From Ovis canadensis (Eukaryota > Chordata > Mammalia > Artiodactyla > Bovidae), in the NCBI RefSeq assembly GCF_042477335.2, contig NC_091262.1:72588001-72652000 (forward strand): a stretch of 64,000 nucleotides of DNA, given 5' to 3'. Of this stretch, positions 8,821-21,943 are shown in pieces. Numbering within the stretch: the first letter of the stretch is position 1; each line of letters opens with the position of its first letter. Both the position numbers and the translations under genes were made by a program. The notes under the pieces are model-generated. The model had not been told where the DNA came from. It did no database searches and saw nothing but the letters and a program-made list of their open reading frames with translations.

Positions 8821-11800
8821 AAGGCCCACTGCTGAAGATGCAAGGGGTAGAGAATGTTATGAGCTCAGCTGGCAGATAGAGAAACTGGTCATCTACCTCA
8901 AGTCACCCAGCAGACACAAAACCGCTCTCACCTTCCCTGGAAAGAAAATGGGTCCTGACTGCAGTTGACACAGCTACCTAAGGCTGATATGGGTGGCATG
9001 GGCACAAGCCCAGGGTCAGAGAGTAAAACTATAGAGGGTTGTGTGGCCTCAGGCAAGCTGGTCCATCTCTCTGAAACATGGGGTAGTTTCATTTGCATCC
9101 TAAGGCCTTGGAAGTCCCACTTCCAGCTCATTGCCAGGGATGTGGAACTCACTTATGTAAAGCACTGGGCACATACTAGGCTCTTGATTTTGATCTGCAC
9201 AGCCCTCTGCTCACACCTGCTCACCAAGCTTTCTCCAGGTGGGAGGAGGTGCAATTCCTGGCCAGCCTCAGGCCTGTTTCTGTTTCCGCTGGATCTGGCT
9301 TCCGGCCAGCTAACTCGACCCACAGGCTGCCTGAATTTTCCTGGGACCTGTGGCTCCATCCAGGAGCTACGGCCGGCTTTTGGGGGCACTGGTGGTGGCC
9401 AGGGTGGTAGTGTGGGATTGAGGCCAGTGGGGCCCTACTGGGGTGGTGCATGTAGTTTGATGCCAGTCGCCTTGGGCTTTTCAGTGGGTTAGAGTCCATT
9501 TAGAAGCCTGAGGCAGTTGGCATCATGCTGTGTGCACCGCCCTACACGCCCTTGGCACGCCATGTACACTCGGTATTTGTTGAGCCAGTGGACAAGTGTG
9601 TCTTTGTCCTCCGCTCATCCCCTGGCCCCAGCTATGGGACTGTGCCTGGCGAATAGCCTGTAGGTTCCTCTACTACACAGGTTTAGACCAGGGAACCCAG
9701 CATCCCCACTCACTGGCTGTGAGATCTCAGGTGAGTCATTTAATTGCTTCATGCCTGTTTCCCCATCTGTAAAATGGGGACGTGACAGTTTGTACCTCGC
9801 TGGGCTGCTGTGAGGATTAAATGCAGCAGTTTCAGAGCTCAGAGCCCAGCGTCGGGAGCACATGGTGAGCCCTGTGCCCATGGGTCTCCCTGCTGTGATT
9901 CTAGGTGGGTGGTCTGGGGATGAGGGGAGCATTCCAGGAGCTTCCCTCCAGGCTTCCCTTACTCAGTCCTCTCAGTGTCCCTGTGAGGAGAGTGTGTACC
10001 ACCACCCCCCCAATACAGGAGCAGAAATGAGTTCAGGGAGGGAAGGACTCTCCGCTCCTATCTCTCCAGACTTTCCGATTCCACAAGCTAGCTTCAGAAC
10101 ACTGACTCTTTCTCCTGAGCTGGCTGAAGGAGTTTCTTACCCAGGGCTCTGCACCTACCTGTAGCTTGAAGACCTAGGGTGTGATGAAACAAGGCTTGCC
10201 CTCCGTACCTCCTGGACATTTGTTCCCCTCCCCGTGCCTCAGTTTCCCCATCTGTAAAATGGCCTCCCTCCATGCCTGGCTGCCCCTCTCAGCTCTCGCA
10301 CTGAGTGGGTGTAGGCAATTGTCCAGGCTGTTGCCACGCTTAGTGCCTCTCAGCCTGGTGGTCTGGGGCAGGTAGGAAGGTGCCCCCCTATCCCCCTTAC
10401 CTTCAATGCCAGGTTCTTGTGGCAGAAGGAACTCCTCCTCCCCTGGGGCTCCTGGAGGCAGTGTGTGCCCTAAGCGCGGCGCCCAGGCTCTGCCAGCGCA
10501 GGAGGAAGGAGCTTCTGGGTGGTTCAGGCAGCAGGTCTGGGAGGGGTGGGGACCCTGGGCAGGAAGCTGCCTTGCACAAAGCTGCCAGGAGCCAGGCAGA
10601 TGCCAGAAAACCCTTTCCAGCCCAGGCGGTAGTCCTGTGTGTCACCTGTTGTCCCTGCTGTGTCTGGCTGTGTGACCCAGGATGAATCACCCAGTGCCTT
10701 TGAGCTTCTGTAAGCGGGCTGGTAGCACCTGGCAGAGCAGATTAAAGGGCATGACAGGTGTCTCCTTTTGGCCCAGAGCCGGGCATCAACGTTTTGGCAG
10801 GTTTTCAGGGCCACCTGTGGAGGGAGGCAGCCTAAGCCACCTCTGAAATGCACAAGGGGAGCCCCACAGAGACTGAGATGGGCTGTGTTTATTGGGGAGG
10901 GTGTGTTACAGACGCTGGCTGCAGGAAGAAGGGATGTAAGATCTTAGGGGGGACTGGGGCACTTGGAGGAGGAGTGAAGAAAGGACGTGAGGCAGGGCTG
11001 GGGAGAAAGTGAGGGGCTCTGGGTTGGGACCTGTTCCTTTTGAGTCCAGGGCTCCATGCTCAGCCCTTCCTCGTCTCCCCATCCTCCCTCTGCCCACTTC
11101 TGTAGTATTTCACACTGCAGAGAGCTCCTCTGGACGTGCATCCTGGGAAGGAGCGGTGGGATGATCCGGGAAAATGGGCAAGCACAGAATGCCTGGGGTG
11201 GGTCCACCCAGGGGCCATTCTCTAATCACAAATCAGAAGCCAAGCTGGAGAAAGTTCTGTCCACTTGGTTACTTCTGGAACTGTTGATTGTTGTATCCAG
11301 ACTGATTCTCTGGGAGTGAGTGTATCCTAGAAAGATGCTGTGCGCTGGCTGTGAATTGGCTGTCCCCCCATAATCCTGCCTAGATATGGGAGAGGGATGG
11401 AAACAAAGATGAAGTGTGAAGTCTGCAGCAGGAAGGGAGTGAGGGGAGGCGTATAGACCAAGTAGATGAAGGACCAGAGGCCCTGCTTGGTCCAGAGAGT
11501 GAGGGAGGACTTCAGGGATGCTACATCTGTTGGCAGTTTCCCAGAGAGTGTGGGACCTAGCCTACACTGACTGCCCCAGGCGCACACACAGACACATCAA
11601 TGTACCCCCGATACTCACTATGGGAGCCCCCTTCCAGGCACCAGCTCCCTTGTTCAGGGGGCACTGTGGCTTAGTGGCTCAGGCATGGGCTGGGGGGCTG
11701 AGCATCTGGATTTAAGCCTTCACTCCACAACTATCTGATGAGATCTTAGCTAATTAACCTCTTTGCATCCCCATTTCCTCTTCTGTGAGTTGGGGAATAA

Positions 11801-14699
11801 GAATGACCACTTATACCAGGACTGTGAAGAGCCAGTGTGATGATAACACACAAGACAGTCTCAGGCACAGATGGGCCCTAAGTCAATGCCAAACATGTTT
11901 TATCTTTGATATTCTGAGCCCGGAAAACCTCAGATGAATCCCAGGATCTGAGCAGGAGAAAGATTTGGAGGGAGGGGCTAGTGCATTTGCCCAGAGACAC
12001 CTCTTCAGATTCAAGCTTCTGGCTAAAGGCTACCAATCCCCTCTCCTGGGGGCTGGGCTCATTTTGTTCCTTAGGTCAGAGGGCCATGGGCAATTACATC
12101 TTTCTGAGCACCTGTGAGGGACCGAGGACCAAGTTGGGTGAGGGGTGGTTGGAGGCAGGGGAACCTGGACTTAGAGGAGGAACTCATTTCAGCTCTCTGA
12201 GCCTCAGTTTCCTCCTCTGTTAAATGGGCATACTTAGAATCTCTCTTGTTCATATGATTGTCATGAGGCTGAAATGTAGGGAAGCTGGTGGGGTGTTTGA
12301 CAGGCCTGCTCTATTAGCATGCCTGGCACTATATCTGTCTTCTCATAGCTCATTTACATTAGTAGGGTTAGTTGTGTGGTCCAGGTTTTTGATTCCAGGA
12401 GATGGACTGAGTTTGCATCATCGGGATGAGTTCACTTCATCCTGGCATCTCGCAACTCTACCAGCTTGCAACACCCTTGCAGACCCTCTTTCCTTCTGTG
12501 CCCAACCTCCATGGCTACTTCCTGTGTGTGCGGTTCAATTCTTGCTTTTTCTGGAACTATCTGACTTATTCACAGCTTTTCATTTCACTCTCCATCCTTA
12601 CCTGGAGAAAAAGAAGGCAACTCTTTGCATGGTAAGGGACAATACAGTTACTATTAATAGAAGGAATAGAACACCCAGCTGTTGCTCCATCCCTTACTTG
12701 TTAAAATGAATAAAAGGAATGTTTTTATTGTCACTATTTTTTTACACACTTTATTTTAACTTTATCCTTTTGAATGTTTGGCCATTATGGACTTTCACCT
12801 TTGATGAGGCTCAACCCCTGTCCTGTTTAATAAGTATTTCCTTGTGGATGTTCACATTTTGGGAATAAGGAATCCCTTTCATTAATCTCTCTTCTCCTTT
12901 CCGCAACCCTGGCTGACATCTTGGAAAGCACATGCTTGTTTTTTGGCAGTGACACCATGCCCCAGGCCCATCTTCTTTCTCTTCTTCCCCAAGACTTGGT
13001 ATCAGCAACCCTCTCTGGGCGAGGAAGAGAGCGGGGGTTGACAAAGTTCCCCCTGGGCACCACAGGGAAGGCCGGATGTGCAGGAGGCTGAGAAGGACTT
13101 TGGGACTTGTTTTTCAGAAGTATAAGCCCCGCGTGGGTGTCTCAGATAACAGAGAGCAATAGGGCTCTTTCAGCTTGCCCAACATAGACCTTGGGTTGCG
13201 GTGGTTCGATTTACCTTGTTGCCTTCTATCCTGTTGACTTTAGACATTTCTGTTTGCTTGAGTCCCTTGCTGCCTTCATTTTACAATGCAACCTCCCAAA
13301 CCAGCTCCAACATGTGATCTTTCAACACTTGCATCATATCACAGCCGATCCTTCGTGAGCACGTACTACCCCCAGGCTCTGTGTCAGTCCTGTGCATTGG
13401 GTACCAGTGATGTCCTCTCAGTACAGATGAGGAAACCGAGGCACAGCTACCACGAAGCTGACGGTGCGGCCTCTCTGCCTCCCCCCTCTTCTGTTCCTCC
13501 CTTCTTTCCTCTACTTACAGTCAGCTTCTGTGGTCCTCTTCCTTCATTTCCTCCCCGGTTCATGCACTTGCTCGTTTATTCATTCATTCACTACATATTA
13601 TCATCACCTTTAGGCTCAGAGTTGGCAAAAGTGAAAAGATGTGGTCTCAATTGCTCAGAAACTCACAGCCTGGTGGGAACCCAAACCTCAAGGGCCAAAG
13701 CCCTTTAAGTCGTCCCACTGAGGGAGAGATGGAGTGGGGATGTGTTTAAGAGATAAGCAGGACGCAGGAGCAACACTGGACGCAAAGCTGACATTGGGTG
13801 TCAATACCAGGAGGCACTGGGGCAGACCCCAGGGTTCCCTGGAAGCCCTGTTGGAATCATAAGTCCTCACTTTCTGTTCAGCTCTCTTTCTGCCAACCCT
13901 CCCCTCCCCCTAAGGAGAGTCTTTCCCGTTCTCCATGAAAAGAAGGAGCAAAGAGTCCAAAGACAGACCCACCTCCTGCTGGCAGGGTCCTGCAGACAGG
14001 GGCATTTCACAGCCTGTCTCCTTTTTTCCTCTCTTTCTACCCCATCTCCGCTCTGCAGCTCAGGCCCCCATCACCTCACCCATGCCTCTCCTCCTCCCGT
14101 GTCCTAGTCAGGTAGCTGAGACCCCTCCCCAGAGGCTTTCCTTCCCCAGAAGTCCTCTCCAGTAGGGGCAGTTTATTCTCATACACACCTGCCACATGAG
14201 AAGTCCAGTTCTCCCGGCCCCAGCCCTACCTCCAAACCTCTCTTCCCCTAACAATCATGTAGCCACCTCCCCGCACAGTCCTGCCTTCTCCCAGCTTCAT
14301 CACTGACACGCACAGACCCAGGGATCACATCCTACATCCTAGAGGAAGGGCATCTGAGCCCAGCCTGGGCTCTTCTGCTGATCACCATCCTTGTGGATGG
14401 CTGGCTAAGCCTCCAGCCCCTCGCTTCCTGTCCTTCTCTGCTCCTGCAACCTCTTTGGCTTCTCTCCACTCACACATGACCCGCTTTGTTCAATGTCAAG
14501 TTGGAGGCCTCTTTGGTCAGCTCTTCATCTGCAGCCCCTTCTTGGTTGCCCCCTCCCCTCTGCCCCTCTGTCCCTGACCCTCGTGGGACTACCAGTGTGG
14601 ACATGTGGAGATGGTGTGGTGTCATCTACTTAAATCTCTTGGTCCATCTGGTCCATCTCTTTGGTCCATTTTTGTCCATACCTTTGTGAGCAAGAGAGG
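8821..14699. other. SERPINA1 upstream flank, GC-rich, no gene found
   Basis: No exon with protein similarity was recognised on either strand. Old MIR-like fragments are visible in reverse at about 9700-9870 (ccccatctgtaaaatgggga), 10190-10330, 11650-11890 and 12180-12290. A plus-strand MIR/L2-like piece lies at about 13340-13460. The open frames of 80-160 codons here overlap each other on both strands and show no domain. Confidence 0.6.
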
Positions 14700-15028
14700 A
14701 ATGTCCCCACAGGCGCCCATGTCCTAATCTCCAGGACCTGTGAATGTGTCATTTTCCATGGCAAAAAGGGACATTGCAGATGTGATTAAGGATCTTGGGA
14801 TAGAAATTATCCTGGGTTATCCAGGTGAGCCTAATATAATTACAAAGGTCCTTATAAAGGAGGGACAGGAGGGTTGGAGTCAGAGAAGGAGACGATAGAA
14901 ACAGGTTAGGTTGACAGGAAGGGGTCTCAGATCCAAAGATGCAGGTGCCCTCTAGAAGCTGGAGAAAGTAAGGGAAAGAACTTACTTCCAGTCTCCAGAA
15001 GGAATTAAATTTCACCCTGCTTCCACAT

Positions 15029-15222
15029 TGCTTGTGGTGAAGAATCTGCCAGCCAATGCAGGAGACGCAAGAGATTCAGGTCTGATCCCTGGGTTGGAAA
15101 GTTTCCCTGGAAGAGGAAATGTCAACCCATTAGAGTATTCTAGTCTATAAAATCCCTTGGAGAGAGGAGTCTGGTGGGCTACAGTCCATGGGGTTCCAGA
15201 ATCAGACACGACTGACATGCAC
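15029..15222 (+). mobile_element. Bov-tA SINE
   Basis: The tRNA-like head (gtggtgaagaatctgccagc) leads to the BovB tail ending gaatcagacacgactgac. It is diverged, and lies inside the ancient repeat. Confidence 0.85.
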
Positions 15223-15269
15223 AGAGACCACCTTGATTTCAGATAAAAATTTTAAACAAATTATATAGT

Positions 15270-15446
15270 TTTTAATATCTTGGCTGCACTGGGTCTCCAA
15301 TGCGGCAAGCGGGCTTCTCTTGTTGTGGAACACCAGTTCAGCTGCCCCGTGGCACGCGGCATCTTGGTTCCCTGACCAGGTATCGGACCTGCGTCCTCTG
15401 CATTGGAAGGTGATTCTTAACTGCTGGACAACCAGGGAAGTCCTTT
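15270..15446 (-). mobile_element. CHR-type SINE
   Basis: The reverse CHR text tggctgcactgggtctccaa ... ttccctgaccaggtatcgg ... ccagggaagtcc is visible. It is a second insertion into the same ancient repeat. Confidence 0.8.
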
Positions 15447-15555
15447 GATTTTAGATTTCTGACCCCCGGGACTGTGAGATAATAAATTTGTGCTGTTTTG
15501 GGAAGCAAGTTACAGTAATTTTGTTACAGTAGCAACAGGAAACTCGTACAATCTT

Positions 15556-17540
15556 CAAATTCCTTTGTTTTCTTTTGTGCCCGCCCAGCACCCTCCGTCC
15601 ATCTAGTCACCCTCTGTCCCTCGCCCCATCCATAGTCCTGGGGTTCACTTGCGGAGCCCCAACACTGGCTTCTTGTTCCTGTAGTTTCTGCAGCCTGGCC
15701 CATCTCACTCCCCTGGGCTCATCCCAGCATCCCCTCCACAGGGGACAAATAATAGCCCACAGGCCCATCCAGCCTGCTCTCGCTTTTGTATGGCCAGCAA
15801 GCCAAGAGGGCTTCTGCATGTTTAAATGATTGAGAAGAAAATGAAAGAATTGTGTAACATTTTGTAACACACACAAAAATGCAAGTCAGTCCTCAGCATC
15901 CACATACAATGCTCTGCGGAGACACCGCCACGCCCGTCTGTTCATTGTCCAACACAGCTTTCATGCTCCAGGTGCAGAGTTGAATGGCTGTGGTAGAGAC
16001 CGGATGGCCTTCAAAGCCTGAGTATTTGCTATCTGGCTTTCCCAAAACAAACGCGCTGACCCCTGACTGAGGGCCCAGTCACCTCCACACCTCCATCTCG
16101 TCATCACTTTGTCCCTGGCCGGGCATTGCCTCCCAGGCTGCCAGCCTTTGTCAGGCTGCTCTCCATATTGCGAGGGAAGCACCTTTGTCTTCCTCCTCAT
16201 GTGTCTGACACAGCCTTCCAGAACAGACTCATCCGTGAGCTTTCCTGATACCCCATCCCCATATCCCAGCGTCCCCACTGGCTGCTGCTTCCACGGCACT
16301 TTGTCCCCCTCCTTTACAACAGTTATCTTAGTAGCTGACTCTTCTTGAGCATATCATGCATGCCAGACAGGATCCTAAGTATTTCAGAGAGTGAGCTCTT
16401 CTTCTCCTCACGTTATGCCTATGAGGTGGGTATTTTGTTATCCCCAATCTCCCAATGAGGAAACTGAGGCTCATTGATGTCAAGCAACTGGCCCCCGGTC
16501 ATAGAGCCAGGGGACAGCAGAGGAGAGATTTGACTCAAGCTGTGTGACCACAGGGCAAGGAGCAACCCTCATACTCAGCTCTACCACCAGACTGCAGTTA
16601 CCGGAGGGTAGGACCCTGTGCTTTCAGCCTCTCTGACTCTGAGTTGGGCCCCAAACAGTGCTCACAGGGTGCTTGATGAGCTGAGCTAAATGAAAGAGAG
16701 CCGAAATGGAGCCTTAAAAAAAAAATCATATGGTTAAGGTGCTTTGCCAGGGTATAAGTGTGGAAACCTTTAGGATGCTAAACATTTGCATGGGGCATGC
16801 AACTTCACAGACTAAAGAACAAACAGTTGTTCTGGCTAATCGAGCCCAGCCAGAAGTCATCATCTGAACAATCTCCAGGGGCCCCCTCCATGGGAAGGCC
16901 GAGGGGAAAGGGCTAGCTTGTTCTTCCTTACAGCCTGGACCATGAGCCTGGTGGCTCTGCTCGCCGTGCCTGGCCTCCCCTCACCACCCAGGGCTACTTC
17001 CCCATCTGCCTCTTCCTCTGTCCTGCAAGAAAAGGGCAACAGTTCGTGGGAGCACAGCACAGCGGGGGCTGAGCTATAATGGTGAAATGCCACCGAGGGA
17101 AGGGGGTTGCGTCATGCCCTCTGTCCCCTTCTTCCGCTCTCTCTGGGGCTCAGCCTGGTGAGTGTGAGGACCCTTCTCCTTGGCCTCACTGCCCAAGAGC
17201 TGACCCTGTTGTCCCCTTACCACCTCCAGATATGTACCCTCACTCCCCCACCGCCCCCCACCCCCCGCCAGCTACATCCCCCTCCAACCTCCAGCTCCTC
17301 ACAACATAAGCCCAGAAAAAGAACTCCCCATCCTCTGCTTGGCTGTTGGGAGCCAGCACCGTGAACAGATTCTCATCTTCCCAACAGCTCTGCAACAAAG
17401 ATCGTGTCATATCCACCCTGCAGGTGAGGCTCAGAGAGAATAAATAGAATGAATCTATAAAATTCATTTTATAGAATTGAATGAATTCTCTCTCTTGAAT
17501 CCTCTTCTCGGTTGCTACCCCCTTGATATCACTTTCTTTC
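15556..17540. other. Intergenic, mostly single-copy; one MIR
   Basis: A plus-strand MIR-like unit lies at about 16325-16560 (ccaatgaggaaactgaggct ... caagcaactggcc). A C-rich run occurs at 17240-17285. Nothing else could be assigned. Confidence 0.5.
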
Positions 17541-18080
17541 CTTATTTTCATGAGTATATTATTACCAAGATGTTATTTACATGTGGTAAAAACGTAATCC
17601 TGAATGTACAGTTCAATACGTGTTCACATTTGTGCACGTCTGTGTAACCTCCACTCTGACTGACATGTTAAAGAACAGATCCTTCAGTCCAGGAAGTTTC
17701 TTTCCACCCATCACCCAATCCGCCCCGCTGGCAGCTTCTGTTTGGGCGTTGGTCTCCATCGACGAGTCTCGCCTCTTCCAGAAGGGCATGTACATGGGAG
17801 AATACATTCTGGACATTTGTTGTGTCTTTGGTTCGACAGCGTGTTTTTGAAATTCATCGAAGACATGGGCTCTTTCAGCAATTTTGCCCCTGTTTCTTGC
17901 GGAGTACAATTGGATCTTAAGGGTGGACCATAATCAGTGTGTCTATTGAGAATGTCTGGGCAGTTTCTAATGCTGACTATTAGGAATCAAGGTCCTATGT
18001 GCCTTCACGGGCAAGTTTTGTGTGACCATGTTTTCATTTCACTTGGTTGGGATGCCTAGTGATAGGATCTCCTACATGGA
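17540..18080 (-). repeat. Old L1 3'-end fragment
   Basis: The text gtacagttcaatacgtgttcacatttg, a Cys-free stretch on the order of 'cccacccatcaccc', and 'tgggatgcctagtgatagga' fits the reverse 3' end of old mammalian L1s. It is diverged and the boundaries are approximate. Confidence 0.5.
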
Positions 18081-18155
18081 ACTTTATAAGGAGCTGCCCT
18101 CTCTCCGCTCCACCTTCCCCTCCTGATGTCCTAAAGGCTTCTGGGATTGGAGCAT

Positions 18156-18357
18156 GCTGCTGCTGCCGCTGCTGCTAAGTCGCTTCAGTCGTGTCCGACT
18201 CTGTGCGACCCCATAGACGGCAGCCCACCAGGCTTCCCCTGTCCCTGGGATTCTCCAGGCAAGAATACTGGAGTGGGTTGCCATTTCCTTCTCCAATGCA
18301 TGAAAGTGAAAAGTGAAAGTGAAGTCACTCAGTCGTGTCCGACTCTTAGCAACCTCA
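18156..18357 (-). mobile_element. Bov-A2-type SINE with 14-base target duplication
   Basis: It begins with an imperfect (gct)n run, followed by tcgcttcagtcgtgtccgac and a second, shortened unit with gtgaagtcactcagtcgtg. Perfect direct repeats tgggattggagcat lie at 18142-18155 and 18358-18371. Confidence 0.93.
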
Positions 18358-19021
18358 TGGGATTGGAGCATAGAAGCAGTTTAAATTCCAGACCTGTCTT
18401 CAGGAGCTGAGAACCGGATCCAGTGACTTCGTCTTCTCTGGGGAGTGGGAATGAGTATGACCATTTTACCATCATGGGGTTCTAAGGGAGGATTGATTCC
18501 GTGAGATTCTGATCATGAAAAGTCTGGCTCAAAAAATATGATTTTCCTCTTTTTGGTCATCCTTGGGGCTGTGTGGCAGTGACTTTAATAGCAGGCAACT
18601 ACAAATGAAATAATTCAGTCAAATGAGCAAAGGCCAATATTGCCCCTAGGAGGTGGGTGAAATCAATACTTTCCATTCTAATTACACAGATTTTGAGGCC
18701 TTGTATTCAACCATCCACCTTACAGAGGGTTGAGCAAGTAAGGTAAACACAGCTAGGTCAACAGCTGCCTCCTGGAAAGAGGGTCTGTGCAGAGCAAACA
18801 GTGGGGACGTGTGTTTCCCTCCCTCTGTCCTTGTCCTCCACCTCCGGCCTCTCCAGGGTACAAGAGAAGCAGGTGGGGGAAGCTCTGTAAGTGACTGGGC
18901 TTCATGTATTAGAAGTTGAGTGGATGGGACTCAGGACGACGTGGCCTCCTCTTGTAGGTTGGAGCCTCAGGCTCAACAGGGAGGCTAGGGTGGTTCAAGT
19001 GGTCCAAGGCAAACACTTTGT

Positions 19022-19049
19022 GCACACACACACACACACACACACACGC
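19022..19049. repeat. (CA)n microsatellite
   Basis: About twelve CA units occur with one terminal variant (cacgcagac). Confidence 0.95.
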
Positions 19050-19149
19050 AGACATAGTATCCCCCCACATGACACTTGGGGCTCCCCTTTCTTGTATGCA
19101 GAGTTCTGGAAAAATGGTGGTCCCAACCCTGTCTGGATCAGTGTGGAGT

Positions 19150-19330
19150 TTGGCAAGAAGGTAGGATCTGGGGACAGTCAGAGTTGGCTTCAGTTCACTG
19201 TGGACAAGTTACTTAACCCTTCAAGTCTTCACTGTCCTTATCTGTAAATGCAGATTTTGGTTCCAGGGTCCTAGGGTGACTGTTAGGGTGAGATCATTGA
19301 ATATATGGAAAGGACTGGCATGTCATGGAC
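19150..19330 (-). repeat. MIR-like fragment
   Basis: The reverse core actgtggacaagttacttaa ... cttatctgtaaatg is visible. Confidence 0.5.
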
Positions 19331-19895
19331 TCAGTAGAAATTGATTCCCCTTCTCTACCCTCTTCCCTCTTGGTCTTTTGGTTAGATTTGAACATGAAGA
19401 AGTGAGACCAACATCATTTGAAATACAATCTAGAGGGTAAGAACCAATATATGTAGAAACTAAAGAATATGCATAGAGGGCTCCGGAAGGAAACAGACTT
19501 GGAATTATCTGGAATAATGCACTAACCAGCTGGGTGACTTTAACTTCCTTCTGCATATTTTTGTGTGTTGATATTTTCACAAGGAAGTGTTGCTTCTGTA
19601 AAAACATACATCTTCGTTTCCTTTTAACTGATCAACCAAACAGAAGGTCGCTGTACTCACATAGGCGACAGTTCCTTGCAGTCTCCCTGACGGAGAAGAT
19701 TGCCTTAGGATGTCTCTTTTAACCTCTTTGGATTTCCTCCAAACACCCTACCCTTTGGACGTCTGCCTGATGGAGCGGAAAGGCTTCCATACGAAGCCAA
19801 TTCTAGACAGCTGTTAGTAACTGTGAGACTTTATAAAAATTAATCTCTGTAAGCCCAGCAATGAAAGAGAGATTGTGCCTACTTTAGAGTATTTG

Positions 19896-20112
19896 TAGGC
19901 TTCCCTGGTAGCTCAGATGGTAAAGAATCTGCCAGCAATGCAGGCGACCTGTGTTCAATCTCTGGGTCAGGAAGATCCCCTGGAGAAGGAAATGGCAACC
20001 TTCTCCAGTATTCTTGCCTGGAGAATTCCATGAACCAAGGAGCCTGGCAGGCTACAGTCAAGGAGTTGCAAAGAGTCAGACATGACTGAACGACTGTCAC
20101 TCACTCACTCAC
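19896..20112 (+). mobile_element. Bov-tA SINE
   Basis: It starts ggcttccctggtagctcaga and runs through the BovB tail agagtcagacatgactgaac into a (tcac)n 3' tail. Confidence 0.92.
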
Positions 20113-21285
20113 TAGAGCATTTGGAGGAGGCCTGAATTCGATGATGGTGTACAGTCCAAGCGTCTAGAAGCTCCTAACGAGTGCAGCGGCAGTTTTCCCT
20201 CCCTATGATGTGTAGATCACAGTCTTCATGGATATTGCCTCTGGCAGCCTCACAACAGCCCTGTGAGATAGTCCCTGCCTGTTATCATCTCGCTCGACAG
20301 ATGAGCAACCGAAACTCAGATAATTTAAGGGACTTGCCCGGAACACCAGCAGCGCTCCTCCTTCTCTGTACGTCATAACACGTATATTATGCACGCTATG
20401 GCTGTGTCATATTTTGGCTTTGACCCTGGTGCCTGGAGAGGTTGTAAGGTCTGAGTTTGCCATTCACTTGTCCTTGCAGTTCACACCACATATGTTCCCT
20501 CTAATCAGAGACTAGCGACCTCCTTTGGCAGGACTCCCCATGGCTGGATTTCCAGATTATTCTGTTAACCTCATTAATAAGGAAAGACTCTGGGAAATCC
20601 AGTGTTTCTGCATGTAAAGAGCATCTTCTAGATGCAAAATCAGCACCCATCAAGGGACCCTTGTTCAGGCTCTTTGTCATAATATTCAATTGTGTTGGTC
20701 ATCTGGTCAGCTAGGCCAGTTAGACCTGTTCTCTTGAACAGCTGAGGGCAGCATGACTCGTGACTACATACGTGACAAAGGTTTGAATACGTTTCACAGG
20801 CTGATGTGTTTATTAGTAAAATCAAAAAGTGGTACCTAAAATAGGCTTCTTCATATTTTTATAAATTTTATATATGTATGGCTGCTCTGATGCTTTCTTT
20901 GCCTTAATGAAACAAAAACAGACACTTCAAAGAAGAGGAGATAAAAATATTAATAAAATTTTACAATATTTTTTCTGTATCTTAATATCTCCCCTGGATC
21001 CATTTAGGCACCCAGGGATTAGACAAGGAAAGCAATGTAAGGCTGCAGAAGTCCAGAGCTGGGCCATCAAACAGTAGGTAACTATCGCTGGAAATCCACA
21101 TGGATAGTAACATGAGAATGCAAAATGTGAGTTTAATAAGCTCTATTTGCTCAAAAATGCTCAGACACAGCTTAAACTCAAATTATAACATTGGTCAAAA
21201 TCATTGAGAATATAGATTTGAGAGTCTAAATTATTTTCCAGAAATGTGAGTTGGCCCACCTAAGCCTGACCATTAGTTTTCCTTG
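20113..21285. other. Intergenic, AT-rich, nothing assigned
   Basis: A weak reverse MIR-like piece lies at about 20250-20350 (ctcgacagatgagcaaccga ... gggacttgcccgg on the plus strand). No coding signal is seen. Confidence 0.45.
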
Positions 21286-21289
21286 CAAT

Positions 21290-21925
21290 TGGGGGACTGC
21301 CATTTCCCATAGTAGGGCACAGAGCCCGAGCTGCCAGAATGGCTTTGTTACTTGCCCTTGTGGGCCCCTTTGCCTGAAATATTCTTCCCCCGAGTGTCCT
21401 CAATGGTTCTGCATTGCACTGAGATCTTGTCTTAAATGGGCCTTCACAGAGAGTGCTTTCTTTGGCCACCCATTGGAAACTTAAGTCCTCCTAATTACAA
21501 CACAATGTCCTTGACTTGCTTTGATAGTCTTTATGGCACTTACCACTGCCTGACACTATATGGTATATCTACATTTACATTATGTATCTTATTTGTCAAT
21601 TGTAATAATCTGTTGATTGTTCATGTCTGTTTCTCTTACTGGGCTGTAAGTCTTCTATGAACATGATACATTGTTTCTCCCATTGCTGCATCCTCCAGAA
21701 GAATAACTAGTACATTGTAGGACTTCAAAAAATATTTATTGCATGATCGTATAAGTGGACTTAAACTCTAAAATGCTGGTATAATCAGGCATAATTTCCA
21801 TTACAGTGTAACCCCCATGAAAGCAAGAACCATGTCTGGTTTTTCTATCCTGAGTCTTCAACCAGGATCACTAGCTGTTGTATCAACTTTCAAATCCCAG
21901 GGGCTTAGCACAACAGTATTAGAGA
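21290..21925 (+). repeat. L2 LINE 3'-end fragment
   Basis: The order of motifs follows the L2 3' end: tttgcctgaaatattcttcc, then gatcttgtcttaaatgggcc, tatggcacttaccactgcc, ctgggctgtaagtc and aaaaatatttattgcatga. A further L2-like end follows at 21800-21900 (cccccatgaaagcaagaacc). Confidence 0.7.
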
Positions 21926-21943
21926 CCCTTCTCCATATCATTG

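Larger units (their letters stand above)
14700..15555 (+). repeat. Ancient mammalian interspersed repeat, split by two SINEs
   Basis: Segments 14700-15028 (catgtcctaatctccaggac ... gcagatgtgattaaggatc ... aaaggtccttataaa) and 15447-15555 (gactgtgagataataaattt ... agcaacaggaaactcgtac) are the two parts of one familiar old mammalian repeat. I cannot name the family with certainty. Two younger SINEs interrupt it. Confidence 0.65.

Noticed and set aside
8371..8829. 152-codon minus-strand frame
   Set aside because: It lies across a CHR-type SINE and its A-rich tail and has no domain.
10380..10853. GC-rich overlapping frames on both strands as a gene
   Set aside because: Frames on both strands are open only because of GC content; no protein family is recognised.
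12224..12709. 161-codon plus-strand frame
   Set aside because: Composition is not protein-like, no homology is recognised, it overlaps a MIR-like fragment, and it has no splice or promoter context.
19896..20112. tRNA-like A- and B-box sequences as tRNA genes (here and in other SINEs)
   Set aside because: They are the tRNA-derived heads of Bov-tA and CHR SINEs; no intact cloverleaf tRNA gene was seen.
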